A DNA stretch of 64,000 nucleotides from Bacillus sp. FJAT-25509 (GCF_001420605.1 NZ_LJIZ01000033.1:1-64000), one strand, 5' to 3'; counted from the stretch's first letter, positions 1 to 8,742 are shown. Made by a program: numbers and translations. The notes: generated by a model not told the origin, from the sequence alone.

Positions 1-75
1 ATCGCCAACATTTGCTCCAATTTCAGCGAAAATTTGTTCAGCCATTCTTGTGGCAATTCCTGGAATAGAATCGAG
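1..75 (-). mobile_element. IS110-family transposase remnant, cut by the window edge
   Basis: Read on the minus strand, the first 75 bases give 25 codons without a stop, including IPGIATRMAEQIFAEIGAN. This matches the helix-hairpin-helix-like C-terminal block (Transposase_20, PF02371) of IS110/IS116/IS902 transposases, where IPGIG...A..I.AEIG is typical. A stop codon (TGA at 76-78) precedes the homology, so the 5' part of the coding frame is missing on this side and the homology ends abruptly at base 75. The rest lies outside the window. It is most likely an inactive fragment whose end marks an old insertion or rearrangement junction. Confidence 0.55.
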
Positions 76-77
76 TC

Positions 78-371
78 ATGACATTATTAAAGAAATATAT
101 AAAGTGGCTTTTTAAAAATAATGGTAGAAAATATGATTTAGCTGAATTTCTAGCTGAGATTTTTTTCCTATTGATCTTGAGTTCATTATTTTCACAAAAA
201 GGTTCTTTTAGATTAATCTTTTTAATGCTGTTTTTGATGCTAAATTTTATTGTTTTATTTGAGGATATTATCAGAAAAATATTAGGTAAATTTAATATGA
301 AATTTCCAAAATGGATAAGTGTTATTACATTTCCAACATTTTTGTTTTTCTTTGTTATCTATAAATATTAA
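78..371 (+). CDS. Small hydrophobic membrane protein, unknown function
   Basis: This 97-residue protein is basic at the N-terminus (LLKKYIKWLFKNNGRK) and then has about three hydrophobic stretches near residues 24-40, 44-62 and 78-96. It is therefore probably an integral membrane protein. I do not recognise the family. The ATG touches the stop codon of the IS110 remnant directly and no convincing Shine-Dalgarno sequence precedes it. The original 5' end and promoter may have been lost at that junction, leaving a truncated gene. A terminator follows about 60 bp downstream. Confidence 0.45.
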   Translation: MTLLKKYIKWLFKNNGRKYDLAEFLAEIFFLLILSSLFSQKGSFRLIFLMLFLMLNFIVLFEDIIRKILGKFNMKFPKWISVITFPTFLFFFVIYKY

Positions 372-397
372 TTAATAAAAACTTCATAGGTAATATG

Positions 398-490
398 CAA
401 CTAACGCAATGAATTAGTTTAACAACATGATCGACGATTCGTCGGTCATTTTTTATTGGACTAAATGGCAGTTTAGTTAAATAAGAAAAG
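398..490 (+). repeat. Intergenic repeat unit, copy 1
   Basis: This is one of three well-matched copies of a roughly 90-bp unit (others at 14297-14388 and 15390-15480). It begins with CAACTAACGCA, then TTAGTTTAAC about 12 bases later, then a rho-independent terminator, and closes with AATGGCAGTTTAGTTAAATAAGAAA. The end boxes are conserved between copies while the hairpin stem differs completely. I infer a dispersed non-coding repeat whose middle is a replaceable terminator. Confidence 0.55.
429..455 (+). terminator. Rho-independent terminator
   Basis: GATCGACGA pairs with TCGTCGGTC across a single central base, with one T-G wobble, and is followed by ATTTTTTATT. It lies downstream of the small membrane protein gene and inside repeat copy 1. 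Confidence 0.75.
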
Positions 491-600
491 GGGATATATT
501 TCAAATTTTAGTTCAAATAATAATATGTAATAATAGTTAAATGGAATTATTAGATACATTAGATAAAGATGACTGCAAAAGATGGAGGATATAAAAATAT

Positions 601-1503
601 ATGAGAAATAAAAGTATAGAACTTGGAGATATCTATGCATGTAAATTACCTGATGGAAGATATGGCACAGTTAAAGTTATCAATAGAATAGAAAAATCAT
701 ATTTAATTTATATTTCAAAATATATTGACATTAAATTACCAACCTTAGAAAACAAAGAAATAAATGAGATTTTGAGATCAAATAGATTTCTTTATGAAAA
801 TGAAGAAGAATTACTTTGGAAAGATGGAAAGTTGCACAAAGATATGATATATATAGGAAATTCTCATGTTTCGGATTATGAAAAAGGATTAGTAAGTTCA
901 TCATACGGTGGAAAATGGCATCCAAGTATAGCTAACCCTGTCTATTATGAATGGCGATGGCTTCATGATCGTGAAAATTATGAGAGGGAAATTCTTGAAG
1001 AGCAAATTAAAGAAAGAGAAGAATTTCTAAAAAAACCTCAAAAACCTAAAAAAATGATGAATGATGATACATTTTGGTCAATCATTTCACTTTTTGAACT
1101 TGAAAATGCTAAACATGATGAAGAAATTCTAAGTCCAGCTATTGAAAAACTTTCAAAAACAAGCGTAAAGGATATTAAACAATTTGAAGAAAATCTTGCG
1201 TATAAGCTTTATTTATTAGATACAAAAGAACACGCCAAAAACATCGGTGAAAATTCATTTAGTGAAGATGAATCTAATTTCTCTCCAGATTTATTCTTAT
1301 ATAGTAGATGCTTTGTTGTTGCTAAAGGTCAAGAGTTTTATGAGTTGGTTTTAAATAACCCCAAAAAAATGACAAAGAATAACTCTTTTGAGCCATTACT
1401 ATCATTAGCGTCAGAAGCATATTCAAAACGAATGGGTAAAGAGTTTGAATACATTTCAGGTTGTGATTATGAAACATTCTCGAACGTTGAAGCTTGGAAA
1501 TAA
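601..1503 (+). CDS. Imm26-like plus DUF4240 domain protein, putative immunity protein
   Basis: This is a 300-residue soluble protein. Residues 6-35 (LGDIYACKLPDGRYGTVKVI) resemble the opening strands of immunity protein 26 (Imm26, PF15428). A charged linker near residues 120-150 contains repeated KKPQKPKK. From about residue 152, FWSIISLFELENA through LFLYSRCFVVAKGQEFY fits DUF4240 (PF14024), which is often encoded near polymorphic-toxin loci. GGAGG sits 11 bases before the ATG. A terminator follows and no toxin gene is next to it, so it may be an orphan immunity protein. The domain assignments are from memory of family patterns. The immunity role is inferred. Confidence 0.65.
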   Translation: MRNKSIELGDIYACKLPDGRYGTVKVINRIEKSYLIYISKYIDIKLPTLENKEINEILRSNRFLYENEEELLWKDGKLHKDMIYIGNSHVSDYEKGLVSSSYGGKWHPSIANPVYYEWRWLHDRENYEREILEEQIKEREEFLKKPQKPKKMMNDDTFWSIISLFELENAKHDEEILSPAIEKLSKTSVKDIKQFEENLAYKLYLLDTKEHAKNIGENSFSEDESNFSPDLFLYSRCFVVAKGQEFYELVLNNPKKMTKNNSFEPLLSLASEAYSKRMGKEFEYISGCDYETFSNVEAWK

Positions 1504-1556
1504 TAATGTTAAAATGCTTTTCCTAACGCATGCATTAATTACATAAGAGTTCCAAT

Positions 1557-1583
1557 AGGTTGTCTAATTAGACAACCTTTTTT
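1557..1583 (+). terminator. Rho-independent terminator
   Basis: AGGTTGTCTAA and TTAGACAACCT form a perfect 11-bp palindrome followed by TTTTTT, 54 bp after the DUF4240 gene. CCTAACGCATGCATTAATTAC just upstream resembles the start box of the intergenic repeat family. Confidence 0.85.
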
Positions 1584-1621
1584 AGTTCAAAAATCAACAT
1601 TTCAATTTAACAAACCCCCTC

Positions 1622-1651
1622 TAAAAAAGAAAAGGACCTAAACTAGGTCCC
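1622..1651 (-). terminator. Rho-independent terminator of the DUF6526 gene
   Basis: On the minus strand GGACCTA pairs with TAGGTCC, then TTTTCTTTTTT follows. It sits just past the stop of the minus-strand gene ending at 1662. Confidence 0.8.
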
Positions 1652-1661
1652 TAACACAAAA

Positions 1662-2096
1662 TTAAACGCGATACTCATCCGCTCGCCAATTTTTAATATT
1701 TTGTTTAATCTCTTTCGAACTCAGACCTTCATTTACCGCTTTTTCACTTAACGCTACAAATTCCTCATCACTTGAAAATCGTAATGCAATGATTTGCCCC
1801 ATTGTTAATTGAGGATTTAACGGTTTACCAGTTAGCGTAAAGTGACGAAAATTTTCTTCCATTCGAATGACACGGTCTTGCACTTTGTTCGAATAAAGTC
1901 TTGTTAGAAAAAACGAAACAATTAATAAAAGCGAAGTAACTAAAATAAATAATGCTAACCAAATATGATCGCTATTTTTTATCGCGCTGCATAAGTTAAC
2001 GATTGAACCAATGAGCGTGATTAACGCTAATGGTGCTCCAAAAAAGTGGAAAACTGGATGATATCTAACGTGATGATCTAAGCTTTGCTGTTTCAT
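1662..2096 (-). CDS. DUF6526 family membrane protein
   Basis: This 144-residue protein begins QSLDHHVRYHPVFHFFGAPL, the aromatic and histidine-rich opening typical of the Bacillus DUF6526 family. Two transmembrane helices (about residues 18-37 and 44-64) are followed by a soluble helical tail of about 75 residues. GAGGAG lies 8-10 bases before the ATG. It has its own terminator and no operon partner. The function of the family is unknown to me. Confidence 0.7.
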   Translation of the reverse strand: MKQQSLDHHVRYHPVFHFFGAPLALITLIGSIVNLCSAIKNSDHIWLALFILVTSLLLIVSFFLTRLYSNKVQDRVIRMEENFRHFTLTGKPLNPQLTMGQIIALRFSSDEEFVALSEKAVNEGLSSKEIKQNIKNWRADEYRV

Positions 2097-2189
2097 ATGT
2101 ACATCTCTCCTCTGAATGTGTTTTATGTACCCTATTCTAACATTATTATTCTAACTGCTGTTTTATCATTAAAGAATTTTTATTTACAA

Positions 2190-2227
2190 TAAAAAAATCT
2201 AGTAAGCTAAAAAAGCTTACTAGATTT
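2190..2227 (-). terminator. Rho-independent terminator of the vWA gene
   Basis: AAATCTAGTAAGCT (2195-2208) pairs perfectly with AGCTTACTAGATTT (2214-2227) over 14 bp with a five-base loop. Read on the minus strand it runs into a T-tract. Confidence 0.9.
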
Positions 2228-2235
2228 GAATAAAA

Positions 2236-2817
2236 TTAAATCCTTTTTTCTGACACCGCTTCGCATATTACACTATACATATTTTCAACACCTTCATTAG
2301 AAGATTCAAAAGTATAAGCATTTTCTTTTAAAATCCCTAGGCTACTTGCTTCTTTTGCTACATCTATATTTGCACCCATGAAAATAAATTCCCAATTATA
2401 CTTTTGTTGTTGGTGATGGATAAGCTGTTTCACTTTACTATACGTAAATTCAACGCTCGCATTCTCTAACCCATCAGTCGTAATAACAAAGATGACTTTA
2501 CCAGGTCTTTCCCTCTCGCTACATAAAGACAATCTGTTACCTACATTTAAGATGGTTTTACCTACTGCATCTAGAAGTGCGGTAGACCCTCTTACAAAAT
2601 ACTCTTTCTCCGTTAGTTTAACTTCATGTGCATTTATCCCGCTCCATAAGACTTCATATTGATCGTCAAAAAGCACTGTTGTTACATTTGTTTCTCCATC
2701 AAAACTACTTTGTTTTTTAATAAATGAATTAAATCCACCGATCGTATCACTTTCAAGTCCAGCCATTGAACCACTTCTATCGATTAAAAATATAATTTCT
2801 GTTTTATTACTGTTCAT
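2236..2817 (-). CDS. TerY-like von Willebrand factor A domain protein
   Basis: This 193-residue protein is a single vWA domain. The metal-ion-dependent adhesion site is complete: IFLIDRSGSM (DxSGS, residues 12-18), the threonine in VRGSTALLDA (about 76-85), and the aspartate in VITTDGLEN. It has no signal peptide or membrane segment, so it is cytosolic, like the TerY/YegL proteins. AAGGGG precedes the ATG. It is divergent from the HTH gene at 2916, with 98 bp between them, so shared control is likely. Partners and role are unknown. Confidence 0.8.
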   Translation of the reverse strand: MNSNKTEIIFLIDRSGSMAGLESDTIGGFNSFIKKQSSFDGETNVTTVLFDDQYEVLWSGINAHEVKLTEKEYFVRGSTALLDAVGKTILNVGNRLSLCSERERPGKVIFVITTDGLENASVEFTYSKVKQLIHHQQQKYNWEFIFMGANIDVAKEASSLGILKENAYTFESSNEGVENMYSVICEAVSEKRI

Positions 2818-2915
2818 TCTAAATCAGCCCCTTAATTCTTGATGTTATAATAGTAACTGAATTAATTAGTAGGTAGGTCGCCTTAAAAGAGACATTTTCG
2901 AAGGGGTATTTTAAA

Positions 2916-3410
2916 ATGCTTAACCAAGAATTATTGTTTGAATTACAAATATATGTAAAACGCCATTTAGAAGAAGTAAAAATAGAAGAAATAAGTTTTA
3001 GTAAAAATGAAGTGTATGCTGCTGAGCCTTTAGAAAATATAGAGATTGAAGCATTTATTAAAAATAAACTGAAACCAACATTTAGAGAGCTCTTATTTAG
3101 CTTTATTGATAAAAAAAATGTCAGTGATCCATCAATCTATAAAAAGGCGGGCATTGATCGAAAACATTTTTCAAAAATCCGCTCCATTCCTAATTACCTT
3201 CCAAAGAAAAATACAATAATCGCTTTATCACTAGCACTTGAATTAGATAAAATTGAAGTTAGCGAACTCTTAAGTTCTGCAGGCTATACATTATCAGACA
3301 GCGATTTAAATGATTTAGTCATAAAATTTTTCTTAGAGAAGAACATTTATGATATCGATTTAGTTAACGAAGCATTGAACCATTTTAATTTAAATCCACT
3401 AATAAGATAA
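2916..3410 (+). CDS. Helix-turn-helix (XRE-like) protein divergent from the vWA gene
   Basis: The protein has 164 residues. The central part, from SIYKKAGIDRKHFSKIR to KKNTIIALSLALELD, reads as the helix-turn-helix core of XRE/Cro-type proteins. The N-terminal 55 residues are acidic and probably helical. The C-terminal segment (LLSSAGYTLSDSDLNDLVIKFF) belongs to a tail I recall in similar Firmicutes HTH proteins. AAGGGG is placed well before the ATG. The divergent arrangement with the vWA gene suggests it controls that gene or works with it. It is a probable DNA-binding regulator with unknown signal. Confidence 0.65.
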   Translation: MLNQELLFELQIYVKRHLEEVKIEEISFSKNEVYAAEPLENIEIEAFIKNKLKPTFRELLFSFIDKKNVSDPSIYKKAGIDRKHFSKIRSIPNYLPKKNTIIALSLALELDKIEVSELLSSAGYTLSDSDLNDLVIKFFLEKNIYDIDLVNEALNHFNLNPLIR

Positions 3411-3416
3411 AGCAGC

Positions 3417-3467
3417 AAAAAAACATCTTAAATCACCTTTTTCTGAAGTGATAAATAGATGTTTTTT
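3417..3467. terminator. Bidirectional terminator between convergent genes
   Basis: AAAAAAACATCT pairs with AGATGTTTTTT, with a nested ATCAC/GTGAT stem inside. T-tracts on both strands serve the HTH gene and the convergent GGDEF gene. Confidence 0.8.
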
Positions 3468-3487
3468 CATTTAACCTTATTCTTTTT

Positions 3488-4603
3488 TTAGCAACTCACT
3501 TGATCTCTTCCATTATGCTTTGATTTGTATAATGCTTGATCAGCTTGCTTCACTAACTTTAAGTAATCTTGTTCAGTTTCAGCAATCATTGATGCGACAC
3601 CAATACTTAATGTAACTAATTTTTTCTCAGATTGCTCATGTTCAATCTTTAATTTTTTTATATTTTTACATAAACGATTAGCTATTTTCATTGCATCATT
3701 CAAATCTGATTTCGGTAATAAGATTGAGAATTCCTCTCCACCATACCGTGCAACAATGCCCGATTCGCTTGTCGTCTCTAATTGTAAACTAGTTGCTACT
3801 TTTCTTAAGCATTCATCACCTTTTGGGTGACCATATAGATCGTTATATTTTTTAAAATAATCCACGTCAATCATTAATAATGTCATTGGTAATGATGTGT
3901 CATAGGATTTAGAACATCCATTTAAAAGTTGTTTTTCAAAATATCTACGATTATATAGTCCGGTTAGACTATCAAAATTTGCGATGTTTTCCATTTTCTT
4001 TAATTTTATTTCTGTATTACGTGTTTGATAGGCTATAAAGTAACTTAATAATAATGCTGGAACATACATTAAAATCCAAAACCCCATCGTTTGAAGTAAC
4101 CTTCCAACTACAATGTCACCAATCGGTCTTAGCATCCATTTATCGATTAAATAAAAACCAATACATTTAAATAAAATGATAATAGGGGTCAAAATAAGAA
4201 TTCTTTTCTTTTCATCCCATTTTTGATAATTCATATAAAATCCAAAAAGTAAAACAAATAATAGCAAAAGTGTATCAATTAAGTAAACATAGTTAAATCC
4301 ATTAATAAAATAAAAAGCAATAATATCGAAAAAGAACATTGTTACTAAAGTAATATTCCCAAAAAAGATTGCTGCAATTTCCATTCCAAGTGCTTTAATT
4401 TGAATATTTGTTCCATGGTCTGTGAAAATTGGGAAATTTAATAATAAAATCGTTAATCCACTCAATAGAATCCCGATAAAAAATTCTTTTAATTTCGATC
4501 TTCCTGCAAACCTTTGTCTTGCTTCTCCCCATAAGATGAAAGAGGTTAAATAGAAAAAACTAATGATGATTGTAAGTGTTATGAAAATATTTTTAAAAAG
4601 CAT
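3488..4603 (-). CDS. Membrane diguanylate cyclase (GGDEF domain)
   Basis: The protein has 371 residues. The N-terminal half (about 1-195) contains six or more transmembrane helices, compatible with a 5TM-5TMR-type sensor. The C-terminal half is a GGDEF domain: NFDSLTGLYNRRYF opens it and the active-site loop reads ARYGGEEFSILLP, an allowed GGEEF. It should make cyclic di-GMP from two GTP. The positions of the RxxD inhibitory site are S and G, so product inhibition through that site is not expected. No EAL domain is present. TGGAGGGG precedes the ATG. It stands alone. Confidence 0.9.
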   Translation of the reverse strand: MLFKNIFITLTIIISFFYLTSFILWGEARQRFAGRSKLKEFFIGILLSGLTILLLNFPIFTDHGTNIQIKALGMEIAAIFFGNITLVTMFFFDIIAFYFINGFNYVYLIDTLLLLFVLLFGFYMNYQKWDEKKRILILTPIIILFKCIGFYLIDKWMLRPIGDIVVGRLLQTMGFWILMYVPALLLSYFIAYQTRNTEIKLKKMENIANFDSLTGLYNRRYFEKQLLNGCSKSYDTSLPMTLLMIDVDYFKKYNDLYGHPKGDECLRKVATSLQLETTSESGIVARYGGEEFSILLPKSDLNDAMKIANRLCKNIKKLKIEHEQSEKKLVTLSIGVASMIAETEQDYLKLVKQADQALYKSKHNGRDQVSC

Positions 4604-4759
4604 AATCCCCTCCAGGAATTACCTTAAAATTAAAATACATCAGTACTTAAATACTCTTATTCTTACCCTTCTTGCAATATTATATTAACATACTTCCCAA
4701 GGAGTTTGTATACAATTTTAACACAATAAAACTTTTCATTTTTGAAGAAAGAAGGTCAT

Positions 4760-4811
4760 AAAAAAAGGCGTCATTAAGCCCATAATTCCTGACCTTAAGA
4801 CGTCCTTTTTT
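4760..4811 (-). terminator. Rho-independent terminator of the ger operon
   Basis: Long imperfect stem: AAAAAAGGCGTC with TTAAG on one side and CTTAAG with ACGTCCTTTTTT on the other. On the minus strand it lies about 50 bp beyond the gerC stop codon. Confidence 0.7.
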
Positions 4812-4861
4812 AGTTCCATTCGCGCTTTAATAGTTCTTTGTTGTTCATTCGAAAAATAATC

Positions 4862-5944
4862 CTATTCAACAATTCCCGTATGAAGTATATCTAAATCAAC
4901 CTTTACTTTAATTTTTACACTCGAATACTGTTTCCTCCATTTTTTCCCATCAAAGTCCCTTTGATGTGCTTCTAATTTTGAGCCGAAACCAATCGGATCT
5001 ACATTATTTTTTTGAAGGAGTGACATAAGCTCCTTTGCATTTTTTTCAATATCTCTTTTAATTGCTTTACTTATTTGTTTAATGTGTTTAGGTAATACTA
5101 TTGGTTTTTCACCGGTATATTCTTGAATTCTGGCATTCATCTTCAAATGAACTGTAAACTCTGGTATTCCTTTTTTGATTTTAATATCATATTTACTTTT
5201 AGATTTTATATTATCAATTGCTACATATTCTCCATCAATTTTGAACTGATGTAATCCTTGTTTATAATTTTCTTTCATTCCTTTAAAAATGAAAGCATAC
5301 TTCCATGGAATAATTGTTATGAGTTTATCTCTTTTGAAAGTTGCAATACCATTCAATTTAATTTTGTCATCTACTATTTTTAACACCGGTAAATACGGAT
5401 CCTGCCCTACTTCAAAATATTGATAGACAAACGTTGAAAAATCGGTATAGGGAAAAGGTCCAGCCTCCGAATTATGTACAAGGAGATCGTGAAGATATAA
5501 AGCTATGTTTTCATTTTTATACTGTTTTAATGAAAGTAAATCACTTGATTCACCATCAACGATCGCTAATTGTATGATATTCCCAACGGCCGGGTCCCGA
5601 TTAAACGTATCAACAATTGGAAAAAAACCTTTTTTGGCTAAGTCCAGACCGAATGTAACAACTCGCATCTGACCTGACATTAACCGATACCTCATTTGGC
5701 TATCTAATCTTTCCCTTACTTTTTTTATTGTTTCTCCACTTGCAGAAGACACTTTAAATTCGATCTGTCCAGTTGGCCGAAACACAGGAAAAACAACAGT
5801 CCCTTTCAATTGTTTCGGTTTTTGAAGGTCAAACCCAGCTGCTTCAATAATATTTAGTTCATTTACATTCGCAGACGGTACAAGTGCACAGCCATTTAAA
5901 GATAATCCAATACAAATAATAGATAATAGAAGATATTTTTTCAT
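4862..5944 (-). CDS. gerC: Spore germination lipoprotein, Ger(x)C family
   Basis: The protein has 360 residues. It begins MKKYLLLSIICIGLSLNGC, a lipoprotein signal with cysteine 19 as the lipidation site. INELNIIEAAGFDLQK-like sequence near residues 30-42 (here NELNIIEAAGFD) is the usual start of mature Ger(x)C proteins. The C-terminal domain (about 220-358) is the GerAC fold. It is the C subunit of a nutrient germinant receptor at the spore inner membrane. The ATG overlaps the gerB stop by 4 bp, so translation is coupled. The germinant cannot be told from sequence. The symbol is generic, since these genomes carry several ger operons. Confidence 0.9.
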   Translation of the reverse strand: MKKYLLLSIICIGLSLNGCALVPSANVNELNIIEAAGFDLQKPKQLKGTVVFPVFRPTGQIEFKVSSASGETIKKVRERLDSQMRYRLMSGQMRVVTFGLDLAKKGFFPIVDTFNRDPAVGNIIQLAIVDGESSDLLSLKQYKNENIALYLHDLLVHNSEAGPFPYTDFSTFVYQYFEVGQDPYLPVLKIVDDKIKLNGIATFKRDKLITIIPWKYAFIFKGMKENYKQGLHQFKIDGEYVAIDNIKSKSKYDIKIKKGIPEFTVHLKMNARIQEYTGEKPIVLPKHIKQISKAIKRDIEKNAKELMSLLQKNNVDPIGFGSKLEAHQRDFDGKKWRKQYSSVKIKVKVDLDILHTGIVE

Positions 5945-7026
5945 TTTGCTTTCCCAGACTTCATGATCATAAAAAGGATTGAAAAAAGTGGTATGTAAAC
6001 ATAAAAAATGTATAGAGAAATTTTACTTGTATAATCTGCAAATGCATTAATTTCATATCGAGTTTCAAGTAATTGACAAACAATGAAACTAATTACACTA
6101 ATCAATATTAATGTATACTTTTGCTTCCATTTAAAAATTAATTTTAAACCTCTGCTTGAGCTCCATAATAATAGAGCTAAAATTGAAATAACCTTAATTA
6201 AAAAACTGGAAATTAGTATATATTCAAATCTTTCTAAAAATGGAAAATGAATTAATTTAGCTATATATAGTCTCGCCCAGATTACATGTGCAATTTGTTT
6301 TTCACTTAAAAGTAAAAATGTTGTAAAAGCCGATAAAGTAAAGACTAAAGTTGAAAAAGCGATTCCCCATTGTGCAAACTTTTGAGAAGAATTTCCATTT
6401 CGAATAAATGGAAAAACCATTAGTAATACTTCAAACCCCGAAATTGTATAAATTGTATTTTTTGCAGACAATAGCAAATCTTTAAACGAATGATCAAGAA
6501 TAGGTAAAACATTATCCATATGTATATATTTATGTGGCAAATGAAATAGCAAAGCATAAAGCGCTGCTGTAAAGATTCCAGATAGAAATGCAATTCCGAC
6601 TACTACACGAAAACCGCCTGATACGATGTAATAGCATAATAATAAAATGATACTCGATAATAGCCACGTTGATATAGACGGAAACATCCAAACTTGAATG
6701 ATTTCAATATATAATCTTAAAACAGAAATAGATAAAATTACATAATAGGTTAGAATGACTAAACTTAAGATTGGTCCGATAATATTACCAAAAAATTGCT
6801 TATGGGCATCAATAATATCCCCTTTTGCATTCACTAACAATTTATACATAAACCAAACAATTATATTAACAACAAACCCAGCAATTATGACACTAATCCA
6901 CGCATCATAACCAGCATCTTTTGCGATGATTCGTTGAAACCCTAAAACACCAACACCTATTTGAGAGCTTGTAATAATAAAAAATAGGAGATACGGTGAA
7001 ACTTGTTGTCTTCTATATGATGCCAT
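5941..7026 (-). CDS. gerB: Spore germination permease, GerAB/GerB family
   Basis: This 361-residue protein has about ten transmembrane helices and fits the GerAB (PF03845) branch of the amino acid/polyamine/organocation superfamily. The opening ISPYLLFFIITSSQIGVGVLGF-like block (here VSPYLLFFIITSSQIGVG) is diagnostic for this family. It is the B subunit of the germinant receptor and probably binds the germinant. AAGGGGAGA precedes the ATG. It is the middle gene of the operon, 18 bp after gerA and overlapping gerC. Confidence 0.9.
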   Translation of the reverse strand: MASYRRQQVSPYLLFFIITSSQIGVGVLGFQRIIAKDAGYDAWISVIIAGFVVNIIVWFMYKLLVNAKGDIIDAHKQFFGNIIGPILSLVILTYYVILSISVLRLYIEIIQVWMFPSISTWLLSSIILLLCYYIVSGGFRVVVGIAFLSGIFTAALYALLFHLPHKYIHMDNVLPILDHSFKDLLLSAKNTIYTISGFEVLLMVFPFIRNGNSSQKFAQWGIAFSTLVFTLSAFTTFLLLSEKQIAHVIWARLYIAKLIHFPFLERFEYILISSFLIKVISILALLLWSSSRGLKLIFKWKQKYTLILISVISFIVCQLLETRYEINAFADYTSKISLYIFYVYIPLFSILFMIMKSGKAK

Positions 7027-7044
7027 TAATAAATCTCCCCTTTT

Positions 7045-8532
7045 TTATTCATCAAAATCACTCGGTGGACCAGGTCTTTTTATATCATTTGTTGATCGAA
7101 AAAGTGAAGCTGGTCTTAAATTCGCAGGTCTTTTTTTCTGTTTTGAAAATGGTAATCTAATCCACAAATCATTAAATGACGTTTTCCTAAATGGATACGT
7201 TCCAATATAGGGTCTTCCTAAAGAGGTTAATCGGAGCAAGTGCGTCATTAAATAGATAAAGCCCATAAAAATCCCTAAAAGCCCAATTAGCTGAGCCATT
7301 ATGATGACTGGAAACTTTATAAATCGAATCGTATTGTTAAATTTATAGATTGCAGATGTGTAGGATGCAAGTGTACCAAGTCCTACTAAGATTAAGAGAA
7401 TATTACTCGTAAGCTTAGCTTCTACAACAGCTTGCCCAATTACAATACCACCAACAATACCAAGGGTTTGTCCAATTTTTGATGGTAATCGAAGTCCAGC
7501 TTCCTTTACTAACTCGATCGTAATTTCTAAAAATAACACCTCAAAAATTGGAGGAAATGGTACAGATGCTCTAGATATGACTAATGATTCAAGTAAGCGA
7601 GGTGGAATTAGCTCATAATGATAGGTCAAAACTGCAACATAAAAAGCCGTTATGAAAATCGAAAGTGCAAAACCGAACATTCTTAGACCACGGAAAAATG
7701 TAGCGAGTACCCAATTGACATAGTAGTCTTCCATCGCAATAAAAGTCTCATCTATTAAAGCCGGTGTAAGAAGGATATTTGGAGAACCGTCAACAACAAT
7801 GGCGATTTTCCCTTCAGTTAAACCTCCGACTGTCCGATCAAGTCTTTCTGTTGGAATCGATTGTGGAAAAATAGAATGCGTGTTATCACCAATCATAGAC
7901 GAAATAAATGAACTATCCGGAATATGATCATATTGGATATCTTTTATCCTCTGTGTAACTGTATTAACATTTTCATCATCAGCAATTCCACTTATATAGA
8001 TAACAGCAACACTCGTTTTTGATAGCTTCCCAACTACCAATTCCTCAATATAAAGATCAGATATTGGTAATTTATTTCGAATTAAATTGATGTTTACATC
8101 CATATCTTCTACAAATCCAACTTGTGGACCTAGAGTAGTAGCTTCCATTATAGGAGGACCAATTGTTCTGGATACATTATTCGAAATATTAACAAGTAAA
8201 GAATCAGTTAAATTATCACCATACTGAATTGCCGTATAGCCCTTTAGCAGTTTACTTTTAATTTTAGAACTATCTGAAGTAATGGTAAGTTGTTGAACTG
8301 GAAGTTGAGACATCAATTCTTCAAGCGTATAATTCTTTGTCAAATATGGAAGTATTTGTTCATGCATGATCTCAGACCTAATTAACGTTCGGTAAAAATA
8401 CACACTATAATAACTGTCATTCTGTAGATCACTAGAAGTTTTAAATTTAATAAAATCCTTTGATTTCGATAATTCTTCAATCCAATTTTCATTTGAGGAA
8501 TCTTTTTTCATACCATCTTTATAAGTTCTCAT
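7045..8532 (-). CDS. gerA: Spore germination protein, GerA family
   Basis: The protein has 495 residues and fits PF03323. A soluble N-terminal domain (about 1-260) ends in VDGSPNILLTPALIDETF, a strongly conserved family block. Several membrane helices follow between about 275 and 440, including ASVPFPPIFEVLFLEITIEL, and then a basic, proline-rich cytoplasmic tail. It is the A subunit of the germinant receptor, which forms a nutrient-gated ion channel in the spore inner membrane. It is the first gene of the operon, with AGGGGAA upstream. These operons are usually read by sigma G in the forespore, but I did not identify that promoter. Confidence 0.93.
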   Translation of the reverse strand: MRTYKDGMKKDSSNENWIEELSKSKDFIKFKTSSDLQNDSYYSVYFYRTLIRSEIMHEQILPYLTKNYTLEELMSQLPVQQLTITSDSSKIKSKLLKGYTAIQYGDNLTDSLLVNISNNVSRTIGPPIMEATTLGPQVGFVEDMDVNINLIRNKLPISDLYIEELVVGKLSKTSVAVIYISGIADDENVNTVTQRIKDIQYDHIPDSSFISSMIGDNTHSIFPQSIPTERLDRTVGGLTEGKIAIVVDGSPNILLTPALIDETFIAMEDYYVNWVLATFFRGLRMFGFALSIFITAFYVAVLTYHYELIPPRLLESLVISRASVPFPPIFEVLFLEITIELVKEAGLRLPSKIGQTLGIVGGIVIGQAVVEAKLTSNILLILVGLGTLASYTSAIYKFNNTIRFIKFPVIIMAQLIGLLGIFMGFIYLMTHLLRLTSLGRPYIGTYPFRKTSFNDLWIRLPFSKQKKRPANLRPASLFRSTNDIKRPGPPSDFDE

Positions 8533-8730
8533 ACCGTTCCCCTATTTTGATTTTATTTTATGATTTGATAAGGGAATGGAAACTATTCTAATAAATGGAA
8601 GAAAATACATCGTTTAATTCATTGAACATATAAAGTTGGTATTTTAAACCGATATATAGATTAAAAATTACCTTTGTTTCATTACAAAAAATTGAAATAT
8701 TTTTTTATAAAGCTTATCAATTGGATTTTT

Positions 8731-8742
8731 AATGTATACTAT
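8731..8742. promoter_or_regulatory. GTATAC motif upstream of the first GntR gene
   Basis: AATGTATACTATT lies 65-75 bp before the first GntR start and could combine a -10-like TATACT with a GTATAC half-site. The same hexamer occurs at 9534 and 9692, before the second GntR gene. FadR-type GntR proteins often bind short GT-(N)-AC palindromes, so it is a candidate operator. Confidence 0.35.
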
